DNA of 64,000 bases. Origin: Sphingomonas sinipercae. Its GTDB lineage: Bacteria > Pseudomonadota > Alphaproteobacteria > Sphingomonadales > Sphingomonadaceae. The notes beneath the pieces were generated by a model. That model did not search any database and was not told where the DNA came from. It saw only the letters and a list, made by a program, of their open reading frames with translations. Of the stretch, positions 29,826 to 39,170 are shown one piece after another (positions within the stretch are counted from its first letter, which is position 1; every line of letters begins with the position of its first letter). Where the stretch lies: the NCBI RefSeq assembly GCF_011302055.1, contig NZ_CP049871.1, positions 578,501 through 642,500 of the forward strand, written 5' to 3'. The position numbers and the translations under genes were made by a program.

Positions 29826-31319
29826 TTGTTTCGTAAAGCCTTGATGATTTCCGCCGCCGTCCTGGCCCTGTCCGGATGCGACAACAGTCCAATCAAATTC
29901 AACGGCGGCGACCAGGGTGAGTCCGGCTCCCCCGGCGGCGAACGCGTCCAGCAGCAGCTTCGCGACGCACTGAAGTCCAGCATCCAGCACGGCCTGACCA
30001 CCGACCTGTTTTTCAAGGGCGATCTCGGTTCCGCCAGCGAAAGCGACCTGCGCGATGCGGTGGTCAAGCTCGCTTCGGCCCTCGCGCAGGGCAAGGTCGA
30101 TCCCAAGTCGACCGCGGAAGTCTATACCGTGGCACGGCCGAAGGTGGACGTGCAGGCCGGGTTCGACAAGGCGATGTCGGAAGGCAAGGTCGGCGAGTGG
30201 CTCGCCTCCCTGGCCCCGCAGACGCCCGAGTATCAAACGCTGTCCCGAGCGTTCGTCCACTATGCGGACCTCGCTTCGAAAACGCCCGATACCAACATCC
30301 AGCCAGGCGAGCCGCTGAAGCCAGGCGTCAAGGATCCGCGCGTGCCAGCAGTGGTCGCGGCCCTGAAGGCCGGCGGCTACCTCGAAGCCGAGCCGCAGAC
30401 GCCGGAGGCGACAGGCGCCACGAACCGGCCCGCAGCTGCCCAAGGCGGGCAGGCGGCCGCAGCGCCGGATAGCTACACGCCGGCAGTGGCCGCAGCGGTG
30501 AAGCGGATGCAGCAGGATTTCGGCCTGAAGCCCGACGGCGTCATCGGCAACGACACGCTCAAGGCCGTCAACACCAGCGCCAAGGACCGCGCCCGCCAGC
30601 TTGCAGTCGCGCTCGAGCGGCTACGCTGGCTCGAGCGGACTCCGCCCGCGACCAGGATCGACGTCAATACGGCTGCGACGACCCTCGATTATTGGCGCGA
30701 CGGGCAGCATGTGGACCAGCGCAAGGTGGTCGTCGGTGAGCCGGGCAAGGAAACCCCGCAGCTTGGCTCGCCCATGTTCCAGCTGGTCGCCAACCCGACT
30801 TGGACCGTCCCGGACTCGATCGCCGAAGAGGAATTGGCGGGCAAGAGCGACGCCTATTTCCGCAAGAACAACATGACCCGCAAAAACGGGCGCATCGTCC
30901 AAGAACCGGGGCCGAACAATTCGCTCGGCGAGGTCAAGTTCGACATGAAGAACGGAGAGGCGATCTATCTTCACGACACGCCCGCCAAGGCGCTGTTCGG
31001 CCAGAATGAGCGGCACCGGAGCCATGGCTGCGTGCGCGTCGAAAACGCGCTTGGGTTCGCGCGGATGCTGGCCGAGCAGAACGGCATCCTCGATCAATTC
31101 AACAAGGCGCTTGCTACCGGCGACGAAACCTTCGTGAAGCTCAAGTCGGAAATCCCGGTGCGGCTGCTCTACCATACGGCGTTCGTCGGCAGCGACGGCA
31201 AGGTGCGGTTCGTGGACGACGCCTATGGCTGGGACAACGATGTCGCGGCCGCGCTCGGCTATGAACGAAAGGCAGCCAAGCCGCGCGCGAAAGTCCCGGG
31301 CGCCGACGTCGGTCCGTAA
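29826..31319 (+). CDS. L,D-transpeptidase (YcbB-type) lipoprotein
   Basis: This 497-residue cell-wall enzyme forms 3-3 peptidoglycan cross-links or attaches proteins. It starts at TTG 29826, supported by AGGAG at 29814-29818; this gives a lipobox signal MFRKALMISAAVLALSGC. An N-terminal scaffold domain is followed by a peptidoglycan-binding motif (AAVKRMQQDFGLKPDGVIGNDTLK, about 220-245) and the YkuD catalytic domain with HDTPAKALFG and RSHGCVRVENA, catalytic Cys near residue 402. The GTG at 29793 would add residues before the signal and has no ribosome-binding site. Confidence 0.92.
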   Translation: MFRKALMISAAVLALSGCDNSPIKFNGGDQGESGSPGGERVQQQLRDALKSSIQHGLTTDLFFKGDLGSASESDLRDAVVKLASALAQGKVDPKSTAEVYTVARPKVDVQAGFDKAMSEGKVGEWLASLAPQTPEYQTLSRAFVHYADLASKTPDTNIQPGEPLKPGVKDPRVPAVVAALKAGGYLEAEPQTPEATGATNRPAAAQGGQAAAAPDSYTPAVAAAVKRMQQDFGLKPDGVIGNDTLKAVNTSAKDRARQLAVALERLRWLERTPPATRIDVNTAATTLDYWRDGQHVDQRKVVVGEPGKETPQLGSPMFQLVANPTWTVPDSIAEEELAGKSDAYFRKNNMTRKNGRIVQEPGPNNSLGEVKFDMKNGEAIYLHDTPAKALFGQNERHRSHGCVRVENALGFARMLAEQNGILDQFNKALATGDETFVKLKSEIPVRLLYHTAFVGSDGKVRFVDDAYGWDNDVAAALGYERKAAKPRAKVPGADVGP

Positions 31320-31393
31320 ACGACCTGCCGCCTTGGCGGGGGCAATGGTTTGGCGCATTGACGAAACCTCAACTTTGCGAGGTTCGATCTGCG

Positions 31394-33247
31394 ATGCGCT
31401 ACACCCCCCATACCCCCATGCTCTGCGTTTCCGCTGTCGCGTTGGGGGCATGTTCGACAAGCGCGCCCGTCGCAATCGTCCCGCCGGTGCCAGTTGCCTT
31501 GGTCGCACCCGCTCCGGCGGCCGATCCGCAGGCGGAACACGACCGCCTGTTTTCCCTGTTCAAGGCCAGCGACGAAGCGGCGCTTGAACGCAACCCGCTG
31601 ACCGCAATTGGCAGGGGCGACCTGCGCAATGCCGCGCATTTCGGCGACTATATCACCGACGAATATAACGCACAGAGCCGGGCCGCCGCGGAGGCTGACC
31701 TGGCAGCGCTCCGGCAGATCGACCGCTCGGTGCTGAGCCAGACCGACCAGTTGGCCTACGATGTGTTCGAATATCAGCGAAAGGACGACCTGCGCGGGCT
31801 GCAGCCCGACCTGCTGGCGCTGACCGAGGTCCGCCCGCTCAACCACTTTTTCGGCTTCCACACCTTTTACCCGACGTTCGCGAGCGGGGAGGGAGCGGCG
31901 CCATTCAAGACGCTTGAAGATTATGAGAACAGCCTGAAGCGGAACACCGAGTTCGTGACCTACCTCGACCGGGCCATCGAGCGATTCCGGCAGGGGCAGC
32001 GCAGCGGCGTCGTCGATACCAAGATGACGGTCCGCAACATGATCGAGCAGATCGGAAACATCCTGGCCGAAAAGCCGGAAAACTCGCCTTTGTACCGACC
32101 GATCAGGAAGTTTCCGGACACGATCGGCGCTGCCGACCGGACCCGCCTTGCCGCGGCCTATGAGGCCTCGATCGCCAACGATCTCTACCCTGCCTATCGG
32201 CGCCTTCGCGACTATCTGAAGACCGAATATCTGCCCGCGGCCCGCGACGGATACGGCCTCATGTACATGAAGGGCGGCGACAAGCTGTATCGCTATCTCG
32301 TCGAATCGACGACCACTTTGCCGCTCACGCCGGAAGAGATTCACACCATCGGCCTCAACGAGGTGGCGCGAATCACCGGCGAGATGGAGAAGGCCAAGCA
32401 AGAGATCGGCTTCAAGGGCACGCTGCCGCAATTCTTCGACCACCTTCGTTCCGATCCGAAGCTGAAGATGAAGAGCCGGGAGGCCCTGACGGCGGGCTAT
32501 TATGCGATCGCCAAGAAGGTCGATGCCCAAGTGCCGCGCCTCTTCTCGACCGTCCCGAGAAGCCGGCTGGAAATCCGCCCTTACGAGCCGTTCCGCGAGA
32601 AGTTCGAGGCCGGCGGCGCGTATAGCCGCGGAAGCCCCGACGGATCGCGCCCCGGCGTGTTCTACTTTAACGCTTACGACCTGCCGTCGCGCACGACGCC
32701 GGGGATGACGACGCTTTACCTTCACGAAGGCGCGCCCGGGCATCACTTCCAGCTCAGCCTAGCGCAGGAAAACGAGGCACTCCCCGCCTTTATGCGCTTC
32801 GGCTTCAATACCGCTTACGTCGAAGGTTGGGCGCTTTATGCCGAAACCCTGGGCTACGACATGGGCCTGTATGACGACCCCTATCAGCGGTTCGGTACGC
32901 TATCGGACGAGATGTTCCGGGCGATGCGGCTGGTGGTCGATACGGGCATTCACTCCAAGGGTTGGACCCGCCAGCAGGCGATCGACTACATGCTTGCCAA
33001 TTCCGACCTCAGCAGGACGGAGGCGACGGCCGAGGTCGAGCGCTACATCGTCATTCCAAGCCAGGCGCTCGCCTACAAGATCGGTGCTCTCACCATCCAG
33101 CGGCTTCGCCGAAAAGCGGAAGCGGAGCTTGGCCCGAAGTTCGACATCCGCGACTTCCACGCCCAAGTGCTGATGACCGGCGCGTTGCCGATGACGATCC
33201 TGGAGCAGAAGATCGACCGCTGGATCGCTGCGCGCAAGGCGACATGA
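31394..33247 (+). CDS. DUF885 putative metallopeptidase (lipoprotein)
   Basis: This 617-residue protein has a lipobox-like signal (SAVALGAC near residue 20). It belongs to DUF885, whose members carry a zinc-peptidase-like HEGxPGHH motif; here YLHEGAPGHHFQ lies at about 443-452, with YVEGWALYAE downstream supplying the expected Glu. Length and the PSQALAYKIGALTIQRLR and LMTGALPMTILEQKI C-terminal blocks fit the family. A peptidase role in the envelope is probable but the substrate is not known. Confidence 0.85.
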   Translation: MRYTPHTPMLCVSAVALGACSTSAPVAIVPPVPVALVAPAPAADPQAEHDRLFSLFKASDEAALERNPLTAIGRGDLRNAAHFGDYITDEYNAQSRAAAEADLAALRQIDRSVLSQTDQLAYDVFEYQRKDDLRGLQPDLLALTEVRPLNHFFGFHTFYPTFASGEGAAPFKTLEDYENSLKRNTEFVTYLDRAIERFRQGQRSGVVDTKMTVRNMIEQIGNILAEKPENSPLYRPIRKFPDTIGAADRTRLAAAYEASIANDLYPAYRRLRDYLKTEYLPAARDGYGLMYMKGGDKLYRYLVESTTTLPLTPEEIHTIGLNEVARITGEMEKAKQEIGFKGTLPQFFDHLRSDPKLKMKSREALTAGYYAIAKKVDAQVPRLFSTVPRSRLEIRPYEPFREKFEAGGAYSRGSPDGSRPGVFYFNAYDLPSRTTPGMTTLYLHEGAPGHHFQLSLAQENEALPAFMRFGFNTAYVEGWALYAETLGYDMGLYDDPYQRFGTLSDEMFRAMRLVVDTGIHSKGWTRQQAIDYMLANSDLSRTEATAEVERYIVIPSQALAYKIGALTIQRLRRKAEAELGPKFDIRDFHAQVLMTGALPMTILEQKIDRWIAARKAT

Positions 33248-33351
33248 GCCGATCGCTGCGAAGCGCTGAGCCGTGTCCGCTAGCTCGGCAAAAAAGGCCG
33301 AGACTCTGCGGTTGAAGGTGGGCAAACTCGCCTGATTGAGGGGAGTCGCGC

Positions 33352-33861
33352 ATGATCGATGTATTTGCAGCATTGGTGGTCTCGGTGGCTGGGCTTCAAC
33401 AGGTTGCACCGGCGGCCCCAGTTCGAGTTCAGAGCATCGGGCCGAAACAGGACGATCCTCGCACGCAATGCGGGACGCCGGGCCGAACCATTATCGTTCA
33501 GGGCGGTTCGCCGGCCCGCGGCATTGTCGTGCAAGGCGGGCGCGAGGCGATCGGGCCCAAGCAGGACGACCCGCGCAAGCTGGCGATCGGGCCCAAGCAA
33601 GATGACCCGCTGACGCCTGGAACGCTGTCACGCCCGGGTGATGACAACGATCCGAAAGCATCCGGCGGATCCGGCCACAGCATCCGCGGCATCGTGGTGC
33701 AGGGCGGGCGTGAGGCAATCGGTCCCAAGCAGGACGATCCCCGGGCGCTGGCGATCGGCCCGAAGCAGGACGACCCGCTGACGCTTGGCACGCACGCTCG
33801 TCCGGGCGATGACAACGACCCGAAGGCGGCGGGTATCTGCGAAGCTCCCCATTCCCACTGA
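33352..33861 (+). CDS. Putative secreted repeat protein with IGPKQDDP units
   Basis: This 169-residue protein of unknown function has a short hydrophobic N terminus (MIDVFAALVVSVAGLQQVAP) that could be a signal or anchor. The rest is hydrophilic and repetitive. IGPKQDDP occurs five times (residues 29-36, 67-74, 79-86, 123-130, 135-142), I(I/V)VQGG three times, and RPGDDNDPKA twice. A 50-residue block (56-105) is duplicated at 112-161. GAGGGGAG precedes the ATG at good spacing, which supports translation. No domain is recognised. A structural or peptide-precursor role would be speculative. Confidence 0.7.
   Translation: MIDVFAALVVSVAGLQQVAPAAPVRVQSIGPKQDDPRTQCGTPGRTIIVQGGSPARGIVVQGGREAIGPKQDDPRKLAIGPKQDDPLTPGTLSRPGDDNDPKASGGSGHSIRGIVVQGGREAIGPKQDDPRALAIGPKQDDPLTLGTHARPGDDNDPKAAGICEAPHSH
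33517..33834 (+). repeat. Internal 150-bp tandem duplication (two units)
   Basis: Unit 1 is 33517-33666 and unit 2 is 33685-33834, offset by 168 bp in frame. They encode near-identical 50-residue blocks beginning RGIVVQGGREAIGPKQDDP. Differences are mostly synonymous or conservative (RKLA/RALA, TPGTLS/TLGTHA), so the frame appears to be under selection. Confidence 0.85.
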
Positions 33862-33906
33862 CCTTGGCGGGATAACCGATCCTGGGTTTGATTAAGGAGT
33901 TCATCG

Positions 33907-34413
33907 ATGCGGCAATTCGGGTCAGTCGGGCTTTTGATGCTGGCGGCAGCCTTGGCGGCGTGCGGCAAATCGGCCGATGCGCCACCGGCTGGTGACGCGG
34001 CGCCATCCCAGGCAGCCGCGGCCGGTTCCAAGGCCTGCGACGTCCTGACCGAGCAGGATGCGGAGCGCGCCTTCGGCCGCGATGCCGAAAAGCTTCCCGC
34101 CGATGGCGGCGCGGCCGGGCTCGATATCTGCCAATTCGGTTTTCAGGGCGAGCGGCTGATGGACACCGGCAATACCAGCGTCATCGTCAAGGATGTCGAC
34201 TTTGCCAGCGCGAAGAAGGGCGTCGTCGACCAAGGCTCCAAGATCGAACCGATAGCCGGGATCGGCGACGAAGCCTTCTGGTCAGACGACTTTGGCCTGT
34301 ACGTCGGCAAAGGCGGCCGCACGGCGATCTACCTGTTCGCGGTCGGCGGCCAGGACGCGACCAACAAGGCCAAGACCATCGAACTGGCCAAGGCGACCGT
34401 CCAGCGCCTTTAA
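33907..34413 (+). CDS. Small hypothetical lipoprotein
   Basis: This 168-residue protein has a clear lipobox signal MRQFGSVGLLMLAAALAAC (Cys19), then an Ala/Pro linker. A globular domain from about residue 43 reads CDVLTEQDAERAFGRDAEKLP ... GLDICQFGFQGERL ... IAGIGDEAFWSDDFGLYVGKGGRTAIYLF. The pattern (CxxLTxxDAxxxLG, a second Cys before xF, GIGDEAFW) resembles DUF3558-like ligand-binding lipoproteins. The two Cys could form a disulfide. Function unknown. Confidence 0.75.
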   Translation: MRQFGSVGLLMLAAALAACGKSADAPPAGDAAPSQAAAAGSKACDVLTEQDAERAFGRDAEKLPADGGAAGLDICQFGFQGERLMDTGNTSVIVKDVDFASAKKGVVDQGSKIEPIAGIGDEAFWSDDFGLYVGKGGRTAIYLFAVGGQDATNKAKTIELAKATVQRL

Positions 34414-34417
34414 CGGC

Positions 34418-35995
34418 TCAGGCGGTGGCGAGCGCTTCGGCGATAAGCTTGCGGCTATTCTCGATCCCGTAAAGCGCGATGAAGCTGCCCATCCGCGGCC
34501 CTTGGCTGGAACCAAGCAGTGTTTCGTAAAGCGCCTGGAACCAGCCGCGAAGCTGCTCCTTGCCGAAATGCTGCTTGCCGACCTCGAAGACGATGTTCTG
34601 GATGGGGTCGGCCTCCGTGGCATCGGTCGCCGCCAGCTGGCTATCGAGATCGCGCAGCGCCGCCGCTTCCTCGGCAGTCGGCGCGCGGCGCTTCAGGTTC
34701 GGCGCGACGAAGTCCCGCGCATAATTGACGGCAAGCCCGATGAGCTCGTCCAGCTCCGGACTGTTTTCCGGCGATGTGCCTGGCGCATAGCGCTGCACGA
34801 ATTTCCAGGCGGTTGCCTTGTCGCCAACTCCGGGCAGGCTGACGAGGTTGAGCAACAGCCCGTAGGTCAGCGGGAGGGCGGCTGACGGCACCTTGCCGCC
34901 ATGAATGTGATGGACCGGGTTGCCGAGCTTCTGCTCAATCGGTTGCGCTGCGTAATTGCCGCGAAACTGCAGATAATCGTCCACCGCGCGCGGGATCACC
35001 CCGATGTGCAGGCTCTTCGCCTTCTTCGGCTCGCGGTAGATGTAGAAGGCCATGCTTTCCTGCGTGCCGTAGGTCAGCCATTCCTCGAGGCTGAGGCCGT
35101 TGCCCTTCGACTTCGAAATCTTCTCGCCCTTTTCGTCGAGGAACATTTCATAGTTGAAGCCTTCCGGCGGACGGCCGCCGAGCGCGCGGGCGATCTTGCT
35201 CGACTGCACGACGCTGTCGATCAAGTCCTTGCCGGCCATTTCATAGTCGATGCCGAGCGCCACCCAGCGCGCCGCCCAGTCCACTTTCCACTGCAGCTTG
35301 GCGCGTCCGCCGAGCGCAGACTGCTCGACACGCTGGCCGCCGTCTTCGAACGCGATGATTCCGGCATCGGCATCGACGACTTCGACCGGGACCTGAAGGA
35401 CGACTCCGCTGGTCGGCGAGATCGGAAGCACCGGCGAATAGGTCTTGCGGCGCTCTTCGCGCAGGGTCGGCAGCATCACCGCCATCACGGCGTCCCACTG
35501 GCGCAGCACCTTGCGCAGCACCTCGTCGAACCGGCCCGATGCATAGCAATCGGTTGCCGACATGAATTCATAGTCGAAGCCGAACCGATCGAGGAAGCGG
35601 CGGAGCATCGCATTATTGTGGTGCGCGAAGCTTTCGTGCTCGCCGAACGGGTCGGGGATACGAGTCAGCGGCTTGCCCAGGTACTCCGTCAGCATCGCAT
35701 GGTTCGGGACGTTGTCGGGAACCTTGCGCAGGCCGTCCATGTCGTCGCTGAACGCGATCAGCCGGGTCGGCGCCCCCCCGGTCAGCTCGGCATAGGCCTG
35801 GCGGACGAAGGTCGTGCGCGCGACTTCGTTGAAAGTGCCGATGTGCGGCAGTCCGGAGGGCCCGTAGCCGGTCTCGAAGATGACCGCTTCGCCGCCCGGC
35901 TTCCCGTCCGGCCAGCGCTTCAGCAGCTTGCGCGCCTCCTCGTAAGGCCAGGCCTTGGATTGCATCGCGGCGGTGGGGAGATCAAAGTCGGACAT
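34418..35995 (-). CDS. lysK: Lysyl-tRNA synthetase, class I
   Basis: This 525-residue enzyme attaches lysine to tRNA-Lys. It is the class I (archaeal-type) form also found in alphaproteobacteria. The HIGH-equivalent is GPSGLPHIGTF (about 45-55), followed by AFSDDMDGLRKVPDN, and the KMSKS-equivalent is KISKSKGNG (about 290). The start is the ATG at 35993-35995 giving MSDFDLPTAA; an upstream in-frame start (36241) would overlap the divergent GFA gene and is rejected. It is convergent with the small lipoprotein gene, 4 bp apart. Confidence 0.96.
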   Translation of the reverse strand: MSDFDLPTAAMQSKAWPYEEARKLLKRWPDGKPGGEAVIFETGYGPSGLPHIGTFNEVARTTFVRQAYAELTGGAPTRLIAFSDDMDGLRKVPDNVPNHAMLTEYLGKPLTRIPDPFGEHESFAHHNNAMLRRFLDRFGFDYEFMSATDCYASGRFDEVLRKVLRQWDAVMAVMLPTLREERRKTYSPVLPISPTSGVVLQVPVEVVDADAGIIAFEDGGQRVEQSALGGRAKLQWKVDWAARWVALGIDYEMAGKDLIDSVVQSSKIARALGGRPPEGFNYEMFLDEKGEKISKSKGNGLSLEEWLTYGTQESMAFYIYREPKKAKSLHIGVIPRAVDDYLQFRGNYAAQPIEQKLGNPVHHIHGGKVPSAALPLTYGLLLNLVSLPGVGDKATAWKFVQRYAPGTSPENSPELDELIGLAVNYARDFVAPNLKRRAPTAEEAAALRDLDSQLAATDATEADPIQNIVFEVGKQHFGKEQLRGWFQALYETLLGSSQGPRMGSFIALYGIENSRKLIAEALATA

Positions 35996-36040
35996 GTGAC
36001 GGCGCGTTAGCGCGGGAAGGTTTGAGGGGAAAGGACGGCG

Positions 36041-36385
36041 ATGAGCTACCAGGCTTCGTGCCACTGCGGCGCGGTTACCGTTGACGTCGATGGCGACCTG
36101 CCGGGCGAAGCGATCTCCTGCAATTGCTCGCACTGCCGCCGCAAGGGGATGCTGCTGACCTTCGTCGCGCGGGACAAGGTTGTGGTCGGCGGCGAGGAGG
36201 CGCTTGGCGAATACCGCTTCAACAAGCGCGTCATCGCGCACCGCTTCTGCCGGACCTGCGGCGTGCAGCCGTTCGCGGAAGGGCCGGGCCCCAACGGTCC
36301 GGGGGCGATGATCAACCTGCGCTGTGTCCCGAACCTGGATCTGGACAGCCTGAAAATCACCCCATTCGACGGGGCCAGCCGCTAA
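36041..36385 (+). CDS. GFA (CENP-V/GFA) family zinc-binding protein
   Basis: This 114-residue protein of the glutathione-dependent formaldehyde-activating enzyme superfamily has the metal motifs CHCG (residues 7-10), CNCSHC (27-32) and CRTCG (70-74). The family name comes from a proposed S-hydroxymethylglutathione synthase, but most members have unknown activity. GGGGAAAGGA precedes the ATG. It is divergent from lysK. Confidence 0.88.
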   Translation: MSYQASCHCGAVTVDVDGDLPGEAISCNCSHCRRKGMLLTFVARDKVVVGGEEALGEYRFNKRVIAHRFCRTCGVQPFAEGPGPNGPGAMINLRCVPNLDLDSLKITPFDGASR

Positions 36386-36425
36386 GCTTCGTTGCTATTT
36401 TGTTCGCCTGCTTTCAAATGAGCTG

Positions 36426-39170
36426 GTGAGCCGGCTTCCACTTCCCGCACTGCACGCCACCCATGCCGGCATCTGGATCGCCGATCGCGGCGGCGACGTG
36501 CGCGAGGCGGAGCGGGGCGAGGCGATCGCGCGCGCTGCCGAAACGCCGCATATCGTGCTCAACGCGCCGCTGGTCGGTCAGCGGCTCGGCTATGGCGAGC
36601 TGTCGGGCCTCGACCTTTTGGAGCTGTTCGCCTTCATCCATCCGGCGCGGTTCGCGGTGCCGACCCCAGCGGGCCTGAGCCGCGCCGTCGGACTCGACCC
36701 GCCGGGCAGCGAAACCGAGGCCGCGGCAGCGCTGCAGTCGATCGCCGCCCAGTTGCTCGACAGTCTCGACGATCCCGATTGGCGCGAACGCGAAGGCGCG
36801 TGGACCGTCAACGCCAGCCTGGCGCGGATGGGTTGGCCGTGGGCGCCTCTGGTGTCGGAACGGCTGGCCCGGCCGGAGCGCGGCGAGCGGATGCTGTTTT
36901 CCCGGCTGAAGGTTTGGGAAGAGGGTGCGGAACGGCCACCCGCGCGGGCCGTCAGCGTCGGCCGCGAAGCCGCCGAGTCCAAGCTCAAGGGTCTTGTCGG
37001 CACCACCTCCGAAACGCGCGATGGCCAGCGGGCGATGACTGCCGCGGCAAGCAAGGTGTTTGCGCCGCGCCGGTCGCAGGACTCGCCCAACATGCTGCTG
37101 GCGGAGGCCGGGACTGGCATCGGCAAGACGCTCGCTTACCTCGCGCCCGCCTCGCTGTGGGCTGAGCAGGCGGGCGGCACCGTTTGGGTATCGACCTTCA
37201 CCAAGGCGCTCCAGCGGCAGCTCGATGCCGAGGGCGCGCGGCTGTTCGGCGATGCCGACGAGCGGGCGCGGCGCATCGTCGTCCGCAAGGGCCGCGAAAA
37301 CTACCTGTGCCTGCTCAATCTTGAGGACGCATTGCAGGGCGGCTTCGCGGGCCGCGCCGCGATCCTCGCCCAGCTGGTCGGCCGTTGGGCCGCTTATTCA
37401 AAGGACGGCGACATGGTCGGCGGCGACTTGCCTGGCTGGCTGCCGAGCCTGTTCCGCCGTGCCGGCGCGACGGCGCTCACCGACCGGCGCGGTGAATGCG
37501 TGTTCGCCGGCTGCCCGCACTACCGCCGCTGTTTCATCGAACGCGCCGAACGCGCGGGGCGCGAGGCGGATCTGGTGATCGCCAACCATGCCCTGGTGAT
37601 GATCAACGCCGCCCGCGCTCGCGAAGCTTCGCCGCAACGAATCGTGTTCGACGAAGGCCATCACCTGTTCGACGCCGCCGATTCGACGTTCGCCACCTGT
37701 TTCGGCGGGCAGGAAGCGATCGAGATGCGCCGCTGGATCGTCGGCCCGGAAGGCAAGTCGCGCGGGCGTCGGCGCGGTTTGGCCGCGCGGCTGATGGACG
37801 TCGCTTCTTATGACGAGGAAGGGGCGGCGGCGCTCGAAGCGGCGCTCGATGCCGCGCGCTTCATGCCGTCCGACGGCTGGCTTGGGCGGATTGCCGAAGG
37901 CGCGCCATTTGGGCCGATCGAGGCGCTTCTGGGTGAGGTGCGCGGCACCGTTTACGCGCGGGCGAAGGCGCAGGACGCGGGCTATGGGCTCGAAACCGAA
38001 CTGGCCGAAGCCGATGGCGCCTTGGTGGCAAGCGCGGCCGCGGCGATGGAGGCGCTGGAAGCGCTGCAAAAGCCGCTCGCCGCACTGTCGCGCCGCCTTG
38101 AAGCGGTGCTCGAGGACGCACCCGACTGGCTGGACAGCCAGGCGCGGGCGCGGGTCGACGGGGCAATCAACGGCCTTACCTGGCGCCGCGAAATTCTGCT
38201 GGCGTGGATCGGCCTGCTGGCGCGCATCGGCGGCCCTGCCGACCCCGACTTCGTCGACTGGCTGGCGGTCGACCGGGTCGATGGTCGGGAATTCGATATC
38301 GCCATCAACCGCCGATGGCTCGACCCGACCCGGCCGCTGGCGCAGGCGGTGCTGAAACCGGCGCAAGGCGTATTGGTGACTTCAGCGACCCTGCGCGGCG
38401 GCGACGGCTGGGATTCGGCGGAGGCGCGCACCGGCGCCGCCCACCTCGATGCTCCGGTCGAGCGGTTCGAGGCGGAAAGCCCGTTTGACTATGCGGCGGC
38501 TTCGGAAGTCCTCATCGTCACCGACGTCAGGCAGGGCGACATTCCGGCATTGTCGGGCGCCTACGCGCGGCTGATCGAGGCGGCGGGGGGCGGAACGCTG
38601 GGCCTGTTCACCGCCATCCAGCGGCTCAAGTCGGTCCATGCGCGGATCGCCGACCGGCTCGCGCGCGCCGGGCTCCCGCTGCTTGCCCAGCATGTCGATC
38701 CGATCGACGCGGGCACATTGGTCGACATTTTCCGCGACGATCCGCGCGCTTCATTGCTCGGGACCGATGCGTTTCGGGACGGGGTCGACGTGCCGGGCGA
38801 ATCGCTGCGGCTGGTAGTGATGGAACGCGTGCCTTGGCCGCGGCCGACGGTTCTGCACGCGGCGCGGCGCATGGCGGGCGGCGGCGCGGCCTACGACGAC
38901 CGCGTCGTCCGGGCCCGGCTCGCGCAGGCCTTCGGGCGGCTGATCCGGCGTGATGGAGACCGGGGCGTTTTCGTCATCCTGTCGGCGGCGATGCCCTCGC
39001 GGCTGCTGCGCGCTTTCCCGCCGGGCGTCGAAGTCAGGCGCGTTCCGCTGGAGGAAGCGGTCGCTCGGGTTCGCGGGCGCCTATTCGCCCAGCGCGGCGG
39101 CGAGCCGATCGCGGATGGCGATGAGCCTGGCAATGTCGACCTGGCCGCCGTTGTGGGCAGGGACGGGTGA
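36426..39170 (+). CDS. dinG: DinG/XPD-family ATP-dependent DNA helicase
   Basis: This 914-residue superfamily 2 helicase starts at GTG 36426. It has Walker A LAEAGTGIGKTLAYLAP (about 224-240), Fe-S-cluster-type cysteines (CLLNLEDAL, CVFAGCPHYRRCF), the Walker B DEGHHLF, and C-terminal motifs LLGTDAFRDGVDVPGESLRLVVMERVPWPRP and QAFGRLIRRDGDRGVFVIL. Such helicases unwind 5'-tailed or structured DNA. The first 200 residues are an extra N-terminal domain seen in alphaproteobacterial homologues. The 3' end overlaps merR on the other strand by 90 bp. Confidence 0.93.
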   Translation: MSRLPLPALHATHAGIWIADRGGDVREAERGEAIARAAETPHIVLNAPLVGQRLGYGELSGLDLLELFAFIHPARFAVPTPAGLSRAVGLDPPGSETEAAAALQSIAAQLLDSLDDPDWREREGAWTVNASLARMGWPWAPLVSERLARPERGERMLFSRLKVWEEGAERPPARAVSVGREAAESKLKGLVGTTSETRDGQRAMTAAASKVFAPRRSQDSPNMLLAEAGTGIGKTLAYLAPASLWAEQAGGTVWVSTFTKALQRQLDAEGARLFGDADERARRIVVRKGRENYLCLLNLEDALQGGFAGRAAILAQLVGRWAAYSKDGDMVGGDLPGWLPSLFRRAGATALTDRRGECVFAGCPHYRRCFIERAERAGREADLVIANHALVMINAARAREASPQRIVFDEGHHLFDAADSTFATCFGGQEAIEMRRWIVGPEGKSRGRRRGLAARLMDVASYDEEGAAALEAALDAARFMPSDGWLGRIAEGAPFGPIEALLGEVRGTVYARAKAQDAGYGLETELAEADGALVASAAAAMEALEALQKPLAALSRRLEAVLEDAPDWLDSQARARVDGAINGLTWRREILLAWIGLLARIGGPADPDFVDWLAVDRVDGREFDIAINRRWLDPTRPLAQAVLKPAQGVLVTSATLRGGDGWDSAEARTGAAHLDAPVERFEAESPFDYAAASEVLIVTDVRQGDIPALSGAYARLIEAAGGGTLGLFTAIQRLKSVHARIADRLARAGLPLLAQHVDPIDAGTLVDIFRDDPRASLLGTDAFRDGVDVPGESLRLVVMERVPWPRPTVLHAARRMAGGGAAYDDRVVRARLAQAFGRLIRRDGDRGVFVILSAAMPSRLLRAFPPGVEVRRVPLEEAVARVRGRLFAQRGGEPIADGDEPGNVDLAAVVGRDG

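Noticed and set aside
31259..32746. 495-residue open frame opposite the DUF885 gene
   Set aside because: It is the shadow of a well-supported gene, Arg/Gln/Val-rich, with no start context or motif.
33285..33304. Possible terminator after the DUF885 gene (CTCGGC, A-rich loop, GCCGAG)
   Set aside because: The stem is only six pairs and no T-run follows on the plus strand, so I did not call it.
33352..33861. CRISPR-like direct repeats
   Set aside because: The repeats are in frame, coding, long (150 bp) and only two-fold, with no regular spacers or cas genes.
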